A stretch of 64,000 nt of DNA from Neospora caninum Liverpool (Eukaryota > Apicomplexa > Conoidasida > Eucoccidiorida > Sarcocystidae), in NCBI RefSeq assembly GCF_000208865.1, contig NC_018390.1:2218790-2282789 (forward strand), read 5' to 3'. The number at the start of each line of letters is the position of its first letter. The stretch's first letter is position 1. Both the position numbers and the translations under genes were made by a program. The notes under the pieces are model-generated. The model searched no databases. It was not told the origin of the DNA and saw nothing but the letters and a program-made list of their open reading frames with translations. Positions 45,801 to 57,285 of the stretch are shown piece after piece.

Positions 45801-47923
45801 TTCTGCGACTGAGAGAGAAGCGGGAGGTAGATGCTGCCGAGTGTGAAGCCGGCAGGCGGGAGAGGGTGGAGGCGTTTGTGCCTCTCTGTTCACTCAGTGC
45901 TTGTGAAAAGAGAGGCAGCGAGGGCATTGATCTTTCCTCGTCGTTTCCTCAGCACACGCGCGCGATGGCAGAAATCGTCGACGCACCTAGGTCCAAGCCG
46001 CAAAGTGGAGAGGCGTCCACGCGTCGGGTTTGCGTTCCTGAATCATGTTTTCGTCCCAGACCTTGCGTCTGATTTTTGTCTGTTTTCTGCCTGGTGGCTC
46101 ATTCGACAGCTCGGGAAAATCTCGGCGTGGAGTTCAGTCTGCGGGGAAGTGGGAACAGTCCGTAGCTCGTGAAACGGCAACACGAGACGGGATGACTCGC
46201 GCGCTCCTGGCTTGGCAGTGGAAGACGCACGCTGGAGGTCACTGGCTGCAGAGGCACTGCATCGTGTAACCCCTCTGTGCGCTCTCTCGTCTTTGCCGCG
46301 TTTTCTTCTGCAGGGCTGGCGAACCGACCCCGCAGTGGCTGCGCCACCAGATCCCAGTCCTCAGTCAACAGTTCCCCCAGTTGAGTCCTCTCAAGTTCAA
46401 CTTCGACAAACTCGAATCCAATGAGCGCCTCCCTGCAGACAGATTCAAGTCGTTCCTCGGTGCGTCTTCACGGCATCTATGGACGTCGACACACGTTTAC
46501 AGATCTAATCTTCTCTCATGTTCTTCGGACCACAGATACATCTATGTATATATATATATATATATATATTCGCGCAGTCATACGTCCATTTGCGTAGGGC
46601 GGAAAAGAACTAAAGCGCGGCGTGGCCGCAGTCTGAGCTGGGCTCTTTATGCGTGGTTGTTCTCGGATGAAAAAAGCTGTAGGGCGCCCCAGGACGACAC
46701 ACAAGCAGATAGGAGTTTTGAGGTGTCTCCGCATTGGTTTTCCGTATGCTGGCCGTTTTCGTTGCCGCAGCCGAGATTGATGCTGCGTACCGACCGCCTG
46801 CCCCGACAGCTCAGAATGCCCGTCAAGAAGGCATTTACCTCGCACAAGTCTTCAACCAGTTCCCGCACCCTGAAGAAAAGGCCAACGCGCCCGCTTTCCA
46901 GGAAACATGGAGCGGCTCTCTCGCTTATGTTGGTGAGTAGGCAGGGCGAACTCCCGTTCCTTTCTCCACAGAGAAGACTTCTTCCACAGAACTGTTTATA
47001 CACATATATAAGGATGCTTATTTATTTATTTATCTATATATATATATATATACATATGTGCGCATGCAAATGCGCATATATATGTACTCTGCGTGTGTGC
47101 AAGTATGTATGTGTGTCTCACTAATAGAGCTTCATGGATATATAAATGTACAGCATGCCTTCGTGGATCCGGACGTCCCGTTTTCTATGTTCCTGTCTTG
47201 CATTCGCTAGACGGATTTGCCGTCGCTTCCGTCTCACCAGAGAGAAGAGACGCCTCATTTTGTGTGTATTTGAAACGTTTTCGTGTTCTTCCCTACACCA
47301 GGGAGCGGTCAGGCGGTGGCGCATTTGCCCTACTTCACAATCAAGGGAGGTAGCCTCTCTCTTCCCTTCTGGAAGGTCAGTACTCTGTTTGCCGCTTTGT
47401 AGCGCTGTATTCGCCTAGCTTCACATAGATTGATTTTCAAACTGGTACTTCCAGATTCGTTTCGGCCAACTCTGAGAGTGGTTGGGCACTTGCTTTCCTT
47501 TTCTTTTGCTTCGTTTCAAGTTGCCTAAGGGATGTGTGAGCATCCGCGGAAGGGCAGTGGGCGTCCGTTGCATGCAGTCTCTGGATTTTCGACACCCATA
47601 TAGTTATATTTATGTAGTATCGGTTCGTGATGGGCGGCGTGACGGTCGAGTTCGAGGGATGGAGAATTCTGTGCTTGGTGAGGCAGTCGCTTGCCCGTGC
47701 AGACCGTCGATATATACACGTGTAGATCAACGCAGAAAGAGAAAGGTAGATCATAGTATTTCATCGGGAAACGAATTTTGTGCTCTATGTCTCCCTTTCT
47801 CAGGCTGTATATACGCAGATGCAAATCACATGGCGCAGTCGAACCATTTGCCTCTTTGACTGGCTGAAGACCTTCTTTGCAGGACGAGATGTTGGGCGGG
47901 ATCACGAATATTACAATCACTGA
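40698..47923 (+). CDS. NDH2: Type II NADH dehydrogenase (alternative, rotenone-insensitive), 11 exons
   Basis: Exons 40698-41185, 41841-41940, 42424-42517, 42964-43152, 43754-43881, 44372-44569, 45291-45532, 46314-46459, 46771-46932, 47302-47375 and 47804-47923; all phases agree and the product is 646 residues. It passes electrons from NADH to ubiquinone without pumping protons, replacing complex I, which apicomplexans lack. An N-terminal segment of about 130 Ser/Arg/Pro-rich residues probably serves as the mitochondrial presequence. The FAD-binding fold begins [18 protein letters not shown], followed by [20 protein letters not shown] and [17 protein letters not shown]. The NADH-binding fold is [18 protein letters not shown], and the second FAD contact is [11 protein letters not shown]. 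The C-terminus ([20 protein letters not shown]) is the amphipathic membrane-anchoring end. The ATG sits in a near-perfect context (TTCCACCATGG). T. gondii is known to have two NDH2 isoforms; I cannot say which this is. Confidence 0.96.
41578..41592. repeat. C15 homopolymer in NDH2 intron 1
   Basis: Fifteen consecutive C residues on the sense strand, inside the intron 41186-41840. A second C11 run lies in intron 6 at 44933-44943. Confidence 0.95.
42801..42833. repeat. (TA)n microsatellite in NDH2 intron 3
   Basis: Alternating AT, interrupted once by a C, within the intron 42518-42963. Confidence 0.9.
43262..43335. repeat. (TA)n/CATA microsatellite in NDH2 intron 4
   Basis: Imperfect alternating TA tract with tacatt interruptions in the intron 43153-43753. 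Confidence 0.85.
45071..45126. repeat. 20-nt minisatellite, 2.8 copies, in NDH2 intron 6
   Basis: The unit tttttctcNactcgccNcac is repeated at 45071-45090, 45091-45110 and 45111-45126. Each copy carries a pyrimidine tract. It lies about 165 bases before the 45290 acceptor. Confidence 0.92.
46547..46569. repeat. (TA)n microsatellite in NDH2 intron 8
   Basis: Alternating TA run in the intron 46460-46770. Confidence 0.95.
47020..47056. repeat. (TTTA)n followed by (TA)n in NDH2 intron 9
   Basis: A compound microsatellite in the intron 46933-47301: about three ttta units followed by alternating TA. Confidence 0.9.
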
Positions 47924-50468
47924 CTACAGCAATAAACTGCCCTGTTGCGCGTACACTTTTGCTTCACATACGCCACCTAGTGACGCTACAGTCCGAAGGT
48001 TTTTTAGAAGCAAAGAAAAAAACTGGCGCCAGCCTCCTTGAACTTGTGTGGCCCAGGCGGCTTAGGTGACCCAATGCGTGTAATCTGTGATTGCTCATCC
48101 GGACTGAGCCGTGACACGTCTGTTGTTAGCATTTCGATCGCAGACAAGTCGGAATATATATGGTAGCACTACAACCAGCATGCACCGCAGGAAAAACAAA
48201 CGCTTACACAGTGCATATGTTTATATAAGATCCGTGAAAGGGTTTTATTCTCAAACACAATCGGGCTGCTCTTCGATTTCAAACGGTGCAGCTCGGCAGG
48301 GGAACCTTGGGGGCCCGAGCGGGTTTTTGGATACATGCAGGGAACAAAGTCGTGCGAAGCTTTAGAGCAGACCAAGAAGAACGAAACGCAGGAGGACCTT
48401 GCATGGCTGTCTCTACCTTGAAAGATATCAGAGAAGACAAAGAGTGAACGCGAGACAGGGGCTGCTTGTCAGCCTGGTTCAAAGGGGTTTCTCGACTGCC
48501 GAGTGTTTTTTTCCGTCCGTTCTTCAGTTTTCTCCTGGCCTTTGCCTTTTCTCTTGAAAGTCTTCGATTCGCCTCTGAATATTCTTTCGCCCCTTCGAAA
48601 CGAGTGGGTTACTTCCCTCGTGCACGCACTGCCATGGGGTAGACCTCAACTGTAACACCGGTGGTGAAGCACAGTCATTTGTGCTTGTAGCGTCATGCAG
48701 TGTCGTTCTGTAGTTCTCTCCTCATTGATACGTGATCTACCGTGCTCCCTCTGTTCTCCTTTCTCTTCGGTTACTGCTGCTTCAAAATGACTTACTCTGA
48801 ATCCTTTGTTTTTCTTCTACTTTAGCCTTACCTGCTCTCTCTCTACGTCGCATACCACAACCCCTCCGGGAGCACGTAGGCCGCCATTTCAGAACAGAGT
48901 TGTGGCGAGGCTTCTCGTGAGGAGGTGGGTTGTCTTTTGTCTCTAGTTAGAAGTCTTTTTTGTTAGGCAGGTGTGGGGCATAGTCGGTGATGGGGTACGG
49001 TTTGAAGCATGCGGTCTCTGCGTTGGGCAAAGCTTCAGACAGCAATGGTTCGCCATTGCCGTTTCATTTTTCAAAGGGATTCAGCAACGACGTCAACCTT
49101 ACTTCCCAAAATACTCGGGCGCGCGAAAGGGCTGCTTTAGCGACGACAGTGGACACATATCTGTTCGGGTCTTGAACGTTGGCGACAGCTGGTGGCAGCC
49201 TGCCAGCGCAGTCAAGAAACGAGACCCGCTGAATCTAGCCTCTCTGTTGCATGTCGTTTGCGTCTAATCACTTCCCACAATTCGACGCAAACTTCGATTT
49301 TAAAACGGCCAGCTGGATGAGCGGACCAGCACTGTGGACGAGCTCATACCCAGAGGGCGGAGCCGTCGCCTCACGAGCTAAGCAACCTCAACCTAAACGG
49401 AAGCAATGTAACCCTGCCGTCCCTCTGGTGGTTCGCAACAGCGAGTTACTGTACGGTATGAAAGCTTTGCCGGAGCACGCATGCCGGGCGTTGAGTCACA
49501 CAGCACCTGTTCACAGGGGGGCGGAGTGAAGGGGAAGGCTTTAGAGACGCAGACAAACACCACTAGTACAAAGGCACGCACCGTGGTACCTGTTTGACAT
49601 GTATGACTCTCTGGAAGCAGGATAACAGCAGCGGGGCGAGGATTTGCAGTCTACCAGCAGATGGGGTTTAGCGTTTCACGAACTGCGGCGCTCCATGTTT
49701 TTTCCAGATGAAGTGAGACATCTCGTATGAGATGAATGCGGATGAGGGAAAGGAGGTGACTGGTCGCGTGCTGCAGTCGGCTGCGGGGTATCGCCCTAGT
49801 GGCACACGGCACCTGGGTTGCGGACTGTCTGAGGCTACGTGGATCGTAGCGAACAAGACTCTGGCCTGCTGCGTGGGGCATTAACATGAACGCACCTGCT
49901 TATCTGCTACAGAACCCGAGGCTTTCCCTCCCTTCGCTGCTCCATTGTTTCGATGCGGACGGCACCTTGCCGCTACCTGCATTACTCATCGCCGTGGCTA
50001 GCGCCCGGGCACCTTTTTCCAAAGGGGAGGTGGGAAATCTGGCCGGCAAACGCTTTGCTTCGAGTGAGTTCACCCCCGATTGCTCAATGCGTTTTTACCT
50101 TTTATCGCACAATAGAGAGGGTGGCGGTGAGGAGCTGGCACAGCCTGTACGGGGTGTATACGGCAGCTCGCCTCTCCTGGCTCCAAGAACGTACGGCAGC
50201 ACGAACCTCCTGGCATATGGTGCCATCGGTAAGAGCTTCGCTTAACCGGGTTCTGTAGCCGATTACGGCAGTCTGAATACACATGTCTCGTGGGGAGGCA
50301 GCGTTAGCGCTCGTGCTGTTCACCGTGGATATTCAAAGGCGTTGCGAGTGAACAGGTAGCAACAACTATCCGGAGGACCTTGTTTCTGCAGCCTGGCGCT
50401 CACCCCGTCTTCATTCTCAAGGACCACGGAACAAGTGGTGGGTGACACAACTACTGCCAGTGGAAACC
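47924..50468. other. Intergenic region between NDH2 and the secreted-protein gene
   Basis: This holds the NDH2 3' untranslated region and the promoter of the next gene. Several + strand open stretches (48971-49267, 49251-49529, 49886-50245) have balanced composition but no family resemblance and no phase-consistent link to the gene at 50469. One AGAGACG copy of the WGAGACG promoter-type element of T. gondii occurs at 49543-49549, too far upstream and too common to be informative alone. Confidence 0.4.
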
Positions 50469-52409
50469 ATGCATCATTACCATTTGCTTACGTGGTCCTT
50501 TTTCCTCATAAGCGCCTCGGTGCAGTGTGAAGGCATACCACAACCGGCCCGAACTTCCACCACCCTGTCGGAGCTATCCAGATCGAGAACCACAACGACT
50601 GCGCAGTGGCTAGATGGGACAACAGATGACACCGTCATGGCTAAGATCATCGCAGCGAACACCGGAGACGAATGGGACGACAGCTCACCATCGCGAGGGG
50701 CTCAGGATTGCAGTGCTCTAGTGCCAGTGCCGCGGGATGACAGCGACCCGAGGGGAACAGAGAAGGAGTCAGTTTTGCAGAAGATCAGGGACGTTACGGC
50801 TGTCCTTGCATTTCTGTTGCTGACATTGCTTGCGAGCCGACTTCCAGGTGCTGACAGGCAAAGAAACACTCCCGCAGGTGGTTCTGCGCCGCTGAGTATC
50901 CCTGGAGGGTATCGTCGGCGACTTGCCGCGCCATCGAGTGGCGTTGGAGACAAAGGCGAGACACCACCTCCAGCGGAACCCCGGGTCCGGCGTCCACCAC
51001 AGCAGCCTGGTGTTTTTCCACCATCCTCCTCGCAAATAGTTGCACCACCGGAAAACGGAGATCCGGTGGTAGAGGCGTCGTTATCGCGACTCCGCATTTC
51101 CCCAAGGGGGGACGATCAATCCAGTCACCGCGCTCACACCCCGCGTTCGACGGGTAGGGGTAGAATATATATTGGCAGCGCCAGACCGGAAGTGCACGCA
51201 CCGATGGCTCTTGCACCGTCTCCGTCTTCACCGCAAAACCCGGGAGTGTCCGTTTCACACCGTGGTGCCAGTCGCTCCTCGGTGGCCTGTCGACCAGGAT
51301 GGACATGCGCTGGCCTTGATGGAAAAACGGCGACACTGGGTTGGGACAGTCTGCTTCCAAGTGGGGACACGATATGGGAGGACAGCGTCAGACACCGCTT
51401 CAATAACTTGATCGAACGGGAAGCAAGCCGGCAGGCTTTGGTAATGTTGGCTAACTCCAGCAAGATGCCTGGGATTGACAGGCCACCGCCCACAACGCAG
51501 CTGGACTCTGACATCCTCCATTGGATGCCGAGCGGTCACGACATGAAGAAGACTAAAGCTGATCTACTGCGCCTGCTTAGTCGACGGCAGTATGATGCAG
51601 CGTTTGTAGCCCACCTGCTAGTTTCTCCGGCGCTGCGTCACTATGGTAAATGGCTAGTGGACACGGAGCGCGCCGGAACACGAGAGCTGAAGTTGATCCT
51701 CGACCAAATGCAAGAACAAGAACGGACGGGCCAGTCCGACAAGGATGCGAGAAGTGCTTTAGAGCAGCGTCTGAGTCACGTCCCTGCAGACGGGGTGTCT
51801 TGGGAGGAAGCCGGCCCATCACCCGTATTGCTTCAGTGGCTCGGGGAACAGTATATGAACGAGATTGTGAACCCTTTGCCACAAAAGAGAAGATCACGCC
51901 AGCGACTCAGTAGACAAGTACTGTTTTCGCTGCCGTCACTGGCATCCCCCGTTCTCCCTGCTATCAAGGAACGTCGTGAATCCGGAGACGAGGAAGAAGC
52001 TGCTGCGACATATGTTGAAGGTGCGGTTTCACCGTCCAGCGGTAGCTCCGCACCGCCGGCAGGCGACAGTTCCGGTGTTTCCACACCTGAAACAGGATTG
52101 GAGGCTGCGCTCATGGCTTTCAGTACCAAGGAGAAGATCGTGTTGAGAAAGGAAATACCAGGATTTCAGTCACTGCTTCAAGCCCACGTGGATGAACTTC
52201 AGGATGATGAGTCAGCGGCGGTACTGCCCAGTGTGAGGCAGCAGGTATTCCAGCAACTGGGCGAAAAGATTTTCGCGAAGAAGCTGTCACACAGATCAAA
52301 GCTATGGATGAATCCTCCTTCCAAGAGGCAACCGGCTAGAAAAGGCGCAAAGGGATTGGAAGCATATCAGAATGTGCCCGAGACGTTCTGGACGGATCCG
52401 TTCGAGTGA
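50469..52409 (+). CDS. Putative secreted protein with TEXEL-like RRL motif (dense-granule/export candidate)
   Basis: A single exon of 646 residues that I do not recognise by homology. ATG 50469 is the first in the frame (AAACCATG context). It opens a signal peptide: MHHYHLL, then a hydrophobic core WSFFLISASV, with probable cleavage near QCEG. A second hydrophobic segment (about 111-123, VLAFLLLTLLA) is followed at 150-152 by RRL in RRRLAAPSS (50916-50930), which fits the TEXEL motif cut by the Golgi protease ASP5 in exported T. gondii effectors. A Pro/Ser-rich disordered stretch leads to a folded-looking, charged region of about 330-470 (DLLRLLSRRQYDAAFVAHLL). A basic cluster follows at 473-481 (KRRSRQRLSR), then an acidic/Ser-rich spacer and a final basic helix. 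The gene lacks the pyrimidine-rich leader common here. A transmembrane protein of the secretory system is the main alternative. Confidence 0.8.
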   Translation: MHHYHLLTWSFFLISASVQCEGIPQPARTSTTLSELSRSRTTTTAQWLDGTTDDTVMAKIIAANTGDEWDDSSPSRGAQDCSALVPVPRDDSDPRGTEKESVLQKIRDVTAVLAFLLLTLLASRLPGADRQRNTPAGGSAPLSIPGGYRRRLAAPSSGVGDKGETPPPAEPRVRRPPQQPGVFPPSSSQIVAPPENGDPVVEASLSRLRISPRGDDQSSHRAHTPRSTGRGRIYIGSARPEVHAPMALAPSPSSPQNPGVSVSHRGASRSSVACRPGWTCAGLDGKTATLGWDSLLPSGDTIWEDSVRHRFNNLIEREASRQALVMLANSSKMPGIDRPPPTTQLDSDILHWMPSGHDMKKTKADLLRLLSRRQYDAAFVAHLLVSPALRHYGKWLVDTERAGTRELKLILDQMQEQERTGQSDKDARSALEQRLSHVPADGVSWEEAGPSPVLLQWLGEQYMNEIVNPLPQKRRSRQRLSRQVLFSLPSLASPVLPAIKERRESGDEEEAAATYVEGAVSPSSGSSAPPAGDSSGVSTPETGLEAALMAFSTKEKIVLRKEIPGFQSLLQAHVDELQDDESAAVLPSVRQQVFQQLGEKIFAKKLSHRSKLWMNPPSKRQPARKGAKGLEAYQNVPETFWTDPFE

Positions 52410-55400
52410 CAGATGGCGCAAGCATTCGAATTTGTTCACTCAACGATTCAGAAAGATGTACCACAAACAAAGCTCACGAATTTTGACACCTTCAGCGATG
52501 GTGGCTCGTAATGAAGGAGACTTGGCATAGTCGGAGCGTTTTGCGTAAATTGAAGATCACAGCGGGTCGAACAGGGGAACGCGCAGCAGCTGAACAGGTC
52601 GTTCTGCTGCAGCAAATGGATAACGACAGGTCACTACGGGGCTACAACTGAAAGTGGAAGAGCCCGTTCGCTAATGCTTGCGTACCAATGGGGAAGGCTG
52701 TAGACAAGCGGGCACTCTCCTGTGGGTTTCCGCCAACGGCAGGCTCGCAACGCAAGGAGAAACCGATAATTTTGGACGGTAGATCTGCTTCCGCAGGACT
52801 GATTTGTTCAGCAACGTCTTCGGCCGCCGGGGATAGCAAACCAACAAGTTCAGCAAGCAGGATCGTGTAATGCTTTTCATATCTCAACACTAAGCTGTTG
52901 GAAAGAACCCTCTCGGGACCTTTATGGCGAGCTTTCTGCTTACCAGGTACACCCGTGTGTCTTTACTTGTGTTCAGGCAACGTGCGGGAGGGCCAGCAAA
53001 TCCCAGCTGGAGATGTTGTGCTTTCTCTGTAAGGGCGACAGGGGACACCAATATGTGTGGCGGGATATGGTCATGTCGGGCAAAATCACACGAATAGGCA
53101 GATAGAGCAGTCCAGTTTGATCATTTGGTAGACTGCGCCGCGGCCTTGCACCATAGTTCGTGTAAAGTGCAGCTGTCTAGTTACTGCAGTGACAGGGCAA
53201 CCGTCGTCGACACACCAGAATACACGCCATTTAAACCTCGGGGTATCTTCGCTCAGTTCCCTTGACGATTAAGAAGCTTCGACACAGCCTGGGGAATCAT
53301 AAGTTTCGGGGAGATGCGCCGTGCGATGGAGTCAGGTGGATTGGTGAGATCTCAGTGGTCAAGTACGGGTGCACTTGAACGCCAAAATCCGCCCGCGGAC
53401 GAGTACTGTGTGTATATGAGTCGCTGCGTCGTAGGTTCATTATCCCATCATTGTTGACCAAGAAGTGGCCGTTGTAGTGCGTGTTTTGTACTGAAGACCC
53501 GAGCTTTTGTCGGTCAAATCGCATGTGACAGAGATTCACTGAGGAGCCTACTTTTTATCAAGGTGAACATGATGTTTCACCTCCACCTACCTCTTCCACA
53601 TTTCCCCGGGGTTGCCTTCGTCCGTGACAAACTTCTGCCCCGCACACGTCACGCTTCGCAATAGTTCTCTGACAAGTCGGTGTATTCTGAGCATGTGCAA
53701 GCTCTAGTGGTTTCGATAACGAAAAACAAAACGGGAATCTGGTTAGCTAGACAGACATTTCGGTGTCAAACTAGAATACCATGATGTCGAACGCACCCAA
53801 GATACTGAATTTGCGACCTGCCGGAACCAAGGAGATGCCAAGGAAGAAGCGGCGGGAAAGCGAGGTATATTGGACCTGCACATTGCCAGGTTAGATTGTA
53901 GCTGGGAACTTGTTACTTAGAGCTCATGAAATGGGTACCGGGTTCGTAAATAACATTCGTAATTGGCAGGCATACAACAACTCCAGTGACGATGTCGCCA
54001 GTGCCCGTGCATAGTCGTAGATGGTGGATGAAGAGCGGCGCACAATTTTCCCAGCATTTCACGGATTTCCCTGTCTCCGCAGCTCGGAAGAAAAAGAGGC
54101 CGGCTGTATCCGCTTAAGAAAGATGCGCACCGACAGGATGAAACATGTGTCTTGTTTGCAGGTTGAGATACTAAGAAGGCAAGGCCAACTCGGTGCTCGC
54201 CGTAAGCGTGTGGGCGCCCTGTTTTTGTGAAACGTTTTCTGCTATACGTGGGACTGATATTGATTCAGCAATTACCTTGTGCCATGGGGCATTCAGATTT
54301 ATTTTAGAGCTCCACCACAAACACGAGTTCGGCGAGGCACGATTGTTGTGGCCTTGCTCGGTATTTCTTGGATTATGTAGTTACGTCTGAGTAGGCCAGA
54401 ATCAGCTCTTCATGCTGCTACGAGATGCGAACGGAATTTGACAGGAACTAATGGCCTATGAACACGAGAGACGCTTATTCACAGAAAACTGCATCGAAGT
54501 TATTCCGCAAAGCGAAAACCCCAAAAGATTCCGAACACACCTAGCCGCCAGTAGGGCGAACATCGGAGGCGCCTAGATGGTACACATTAAATGAAATCAA
54601 CACTTTCCTTTGCACGTCCGGATTGAAGGCTGGTTGTCTTACACATTCGCAATTCGTTACACCGTTCCTGACGGGTTCCGGTCTCGATGCGCACGAAGAC
54701 ATTCTGTGCCTGACGCTGCCCCCGACCTCCCGCTTGTGATGCAGTTCGGTCCACCGTCCTCGTTCTGCCCCAGTTCAGCAAACGTGACTGATCACTTTCA
54801 CATCGAAAGTGCGCCTAACGTTCAGCTGCGAAGAAGGCTATTTCTCATGCACTTGTAGTGTTTGCCAAGCTGGGACAGTCGGTCGATCAGGGGGTTGGTT
54901 TGACAGAATTCCGCGCGAACGTTTTGGCAGATATTTCAGGTCCGTAGTTGCATACGGACGTATGTAAGAGTTAGCGCAAAACGTAAAACTTTCTGGACCA
55001 ATCTATAGCGGCATGCGCAGTGATACAGCCAAGCTCGTGTGGATATACAACATCCATGCTTGGATCTTCTTACGTACCTATCGCTCTCTCTCTGCACACA
55101 TACGCCCACAGACGGGGAGATGCAAGGGCAGACGAGAGGGACACCGAAATGAACGCTTCCGCGCGGATGAATTGTTTCCTCGCCTTTGTCGTTGGGATCC
55201 CCCCTCCGCGAAGACGACTTCCACACAGACGTTGAAAAGACAAAGCAGCAGCCACAAAGCACGACAGCCGAGAAGGCACGGCAGACACGAGAACGGAGAA
55301 ACAAGAGAAAGGAAAACGTCTGGACCTGCCGCCGAGAAATCTACGCCAGATACCGTTCGCCCGCTTGGATGCGTTGCCTTTTGCCTCTCGCTAGTTCGGG

Positions 55401-56524
55401 GCTCCGTTATTTCCATCACCGCTGGAACGAGCGCCCTGCGTCGTGGACCCACAGATGATCCCCTAGAAAGGGGCGGCAACGCTTCCGCGACGTGTGCAGT
55501 TCTAGCCAGAAAATGGCGCGCCGAACGAAACGCTGAGAAAAACCGAGAAGGCCGCTCCCTGCCGCGCACCCGACGCTCCCCCTTGCATGTGTCAACCACG
55601 AGAGAATACGGAGAAAACGACGCGCGACGAGAGCCGAAAGAGACGGTTGGGGCCCGACAGAGGGGCGGGCGGCTCGCTGGCCTGTTTGCCCGTGGAATAA
55701 CTACAACGAACTCCACTGCCCCACACGCACCAACACTCCCATGCGCTCTCGACGTTCTGTGGTTTCGGCCAAGAAAAAGTTCCCGGTTGCGCAGTCCCGT
55801 TTCCACTTCCACCCTCGGCCCCTTCCTTCCTTCCTTCTTTCCTTCCTGCTCTTCCCCCCTTGGAAGCCACAGCTCACCATTACAAGGTGTTCTTCGGAAC
55901 TGCCGCCACGTCTTCCCTTCCCTTCCTAGTTTCCCTTTTTGCGTCCTGAGAGATTCCCTCTCCTCTATTCCCGTTGCCCCAACCCACTGGCGTACCCACA
56001 CTGCTGCTGATACATCCTGCGCCTCCTTCGCTCTTCTCTCTTCTCTGCCTGTGTTTCCTCTGTTCTTCGCTTCGGTTCGCCTCATTCAGTGGAGTCCGTC
56101 GTAGTGGCTCGGGGCAGATGGGCACTCGCTGCGAGACCAGAGAAACAGACACAAGTTGAAGCCAGGAAAACCTCCGATAACAACAGGCGGGACGAGGAAA
56201 CAGGGATGTGTGGCGAGGCGCCCACCCCTCCTTGCCGGCGAGTCAGCGCCACACCACAGCACGGCGTCTCACTGACAACCCGGGGAAAGCGGAGACGCCG
56301 AAACCAGCGCAGAGATGCCGCACTCGACCGCCTTGACGAAGTACTGAAACACCGAAAAGGAGACCACGGCTCGCTGATCCCTGCCGCGTTATATTTCCGC
56401 TCGCTGCATGCACCCAGTTGTCGCGTTTGCCTTTCGCAGCGTCGCTCTATTTTGGCTGGCGGTCTGAGTGCTCCGTGTTGCCCCCGCTCCACGCGGCCTT
56501 TTCGCTTTCCCATTTTCACTTCCC
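52410..56524. other. Convergent intergenic region (secreted protein / COPI-associated gene)
   Basis: This holds two 3' untranslated regions. About 52410-55000 has no gene I can support. From 55120 to 55700 the + strand is purine-rich, then strongly pyrimidine-rich from 55750 to 56090, including a (CCTT)n tract at about 55819-55857. Open frames of 335-363 codons on both strands in this part are composition artefacts. Confidence 0.45.
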
Positions 56525-57285
56525 TTACTCGGCTGCGTACGGCGGTTGCTCCTCGTCGTCGGGATGCCCAGGACGCTCGCCGCCATTTGCTGGGCCATAG
56601 TAGACGGCCGCGGGCAGCGCGATGTGAACTGCGATGTTTGCGGCTCCGCTGAGGATCATGAGGCTGCCGGCGAGGCGCCCGAACCACGACATCTCCTTGC
56701 CTAGCGGAAGCAGGCCGACCCTAAAGATGTCGCACCCCAAACACATGCACAGACCACACCCATCGGGGGAAGTGCGTTCTCGAGACCCTGAGGTGAACTG
56801 CGAGGGTTTGCGACTCTCCGCGAACCATGGGACGCCCGGAACAGAACGCGCGTCACATGCTCTCTGCAAACCGCCTGCACAGGACACACGGTTGACAAGG
56901 AATTGTGGACTAGACGTGTGTGCGACTTCACCTGCGTCTCACGCGCTCTGTGGGCCTCGACAGGCTTCCCGCTCGCCTCACTGTTTGACCACAGGGTTCT
57001 CGTCCTTCGGATTTTGAGGCCGACTTACAGTAGGTAGATGACGCCTCGGAAGAAGTACTCGCCGAGCAGCGGGCAGACGCCCATTAGTACGTTCAGGCCG
57101 TACGGCGAGAACTCGCAGAGGAGTGCGACAATCCCGAAGCCGATGAGGGCCAAGCCGAGAATGCACGTGGTGTAGCAAACTGGCAACGCCACGTTGATGA
57201 CGCCGGCGCAGCAGAGGGCGAAGGCCGAACCGGCTGTGAAGACTCGGACGAGGAGAGGGATGCGCTCCCAGAACGTCTCATCCAT
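56525..57285 (-). CDS. COPI-associated-type four-helix membrane protein, 2 exons
   Basis: Exons 57285-57029 and 56720-56525; the junction CT|GTAAGT ... TTTAG|G restores IYLLVGLLPL and gives 150 residues. Four hydrophobic segments are visible: FTAGSAFALCCAGVINVAL, YTTCILGLALIGFGIVALL, a segment around LLGEYFFRGVIYLLVGLL, and LAGSLMILSGAANIAVHIAL. A CEFSP turn follows the second. Arrangement, length and the EF...FRG.IYLL pattern resemble the COPI-associated/Tvp15-like family of Golgi and ER membrane proteins, whose role in vesicle traffic is poorly defined. The hydrophilic tail (GHPDDEEQPPYAAE) is probably cytosolic. A candidate intron lies in the 5' leader. I am confident of the gene model, less so of the family name. 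Confidence 0.8.

Noticed and set aside
55013..56104. 363-codon + frame and the 335-codon minus frame opposite it (55078-56085)
   Set aside because: Both are open because of purine/pyrimidine strand bias; no motifs, and the low-complexity CCTT tract is translated as Ser/Phe/Leu repeats.
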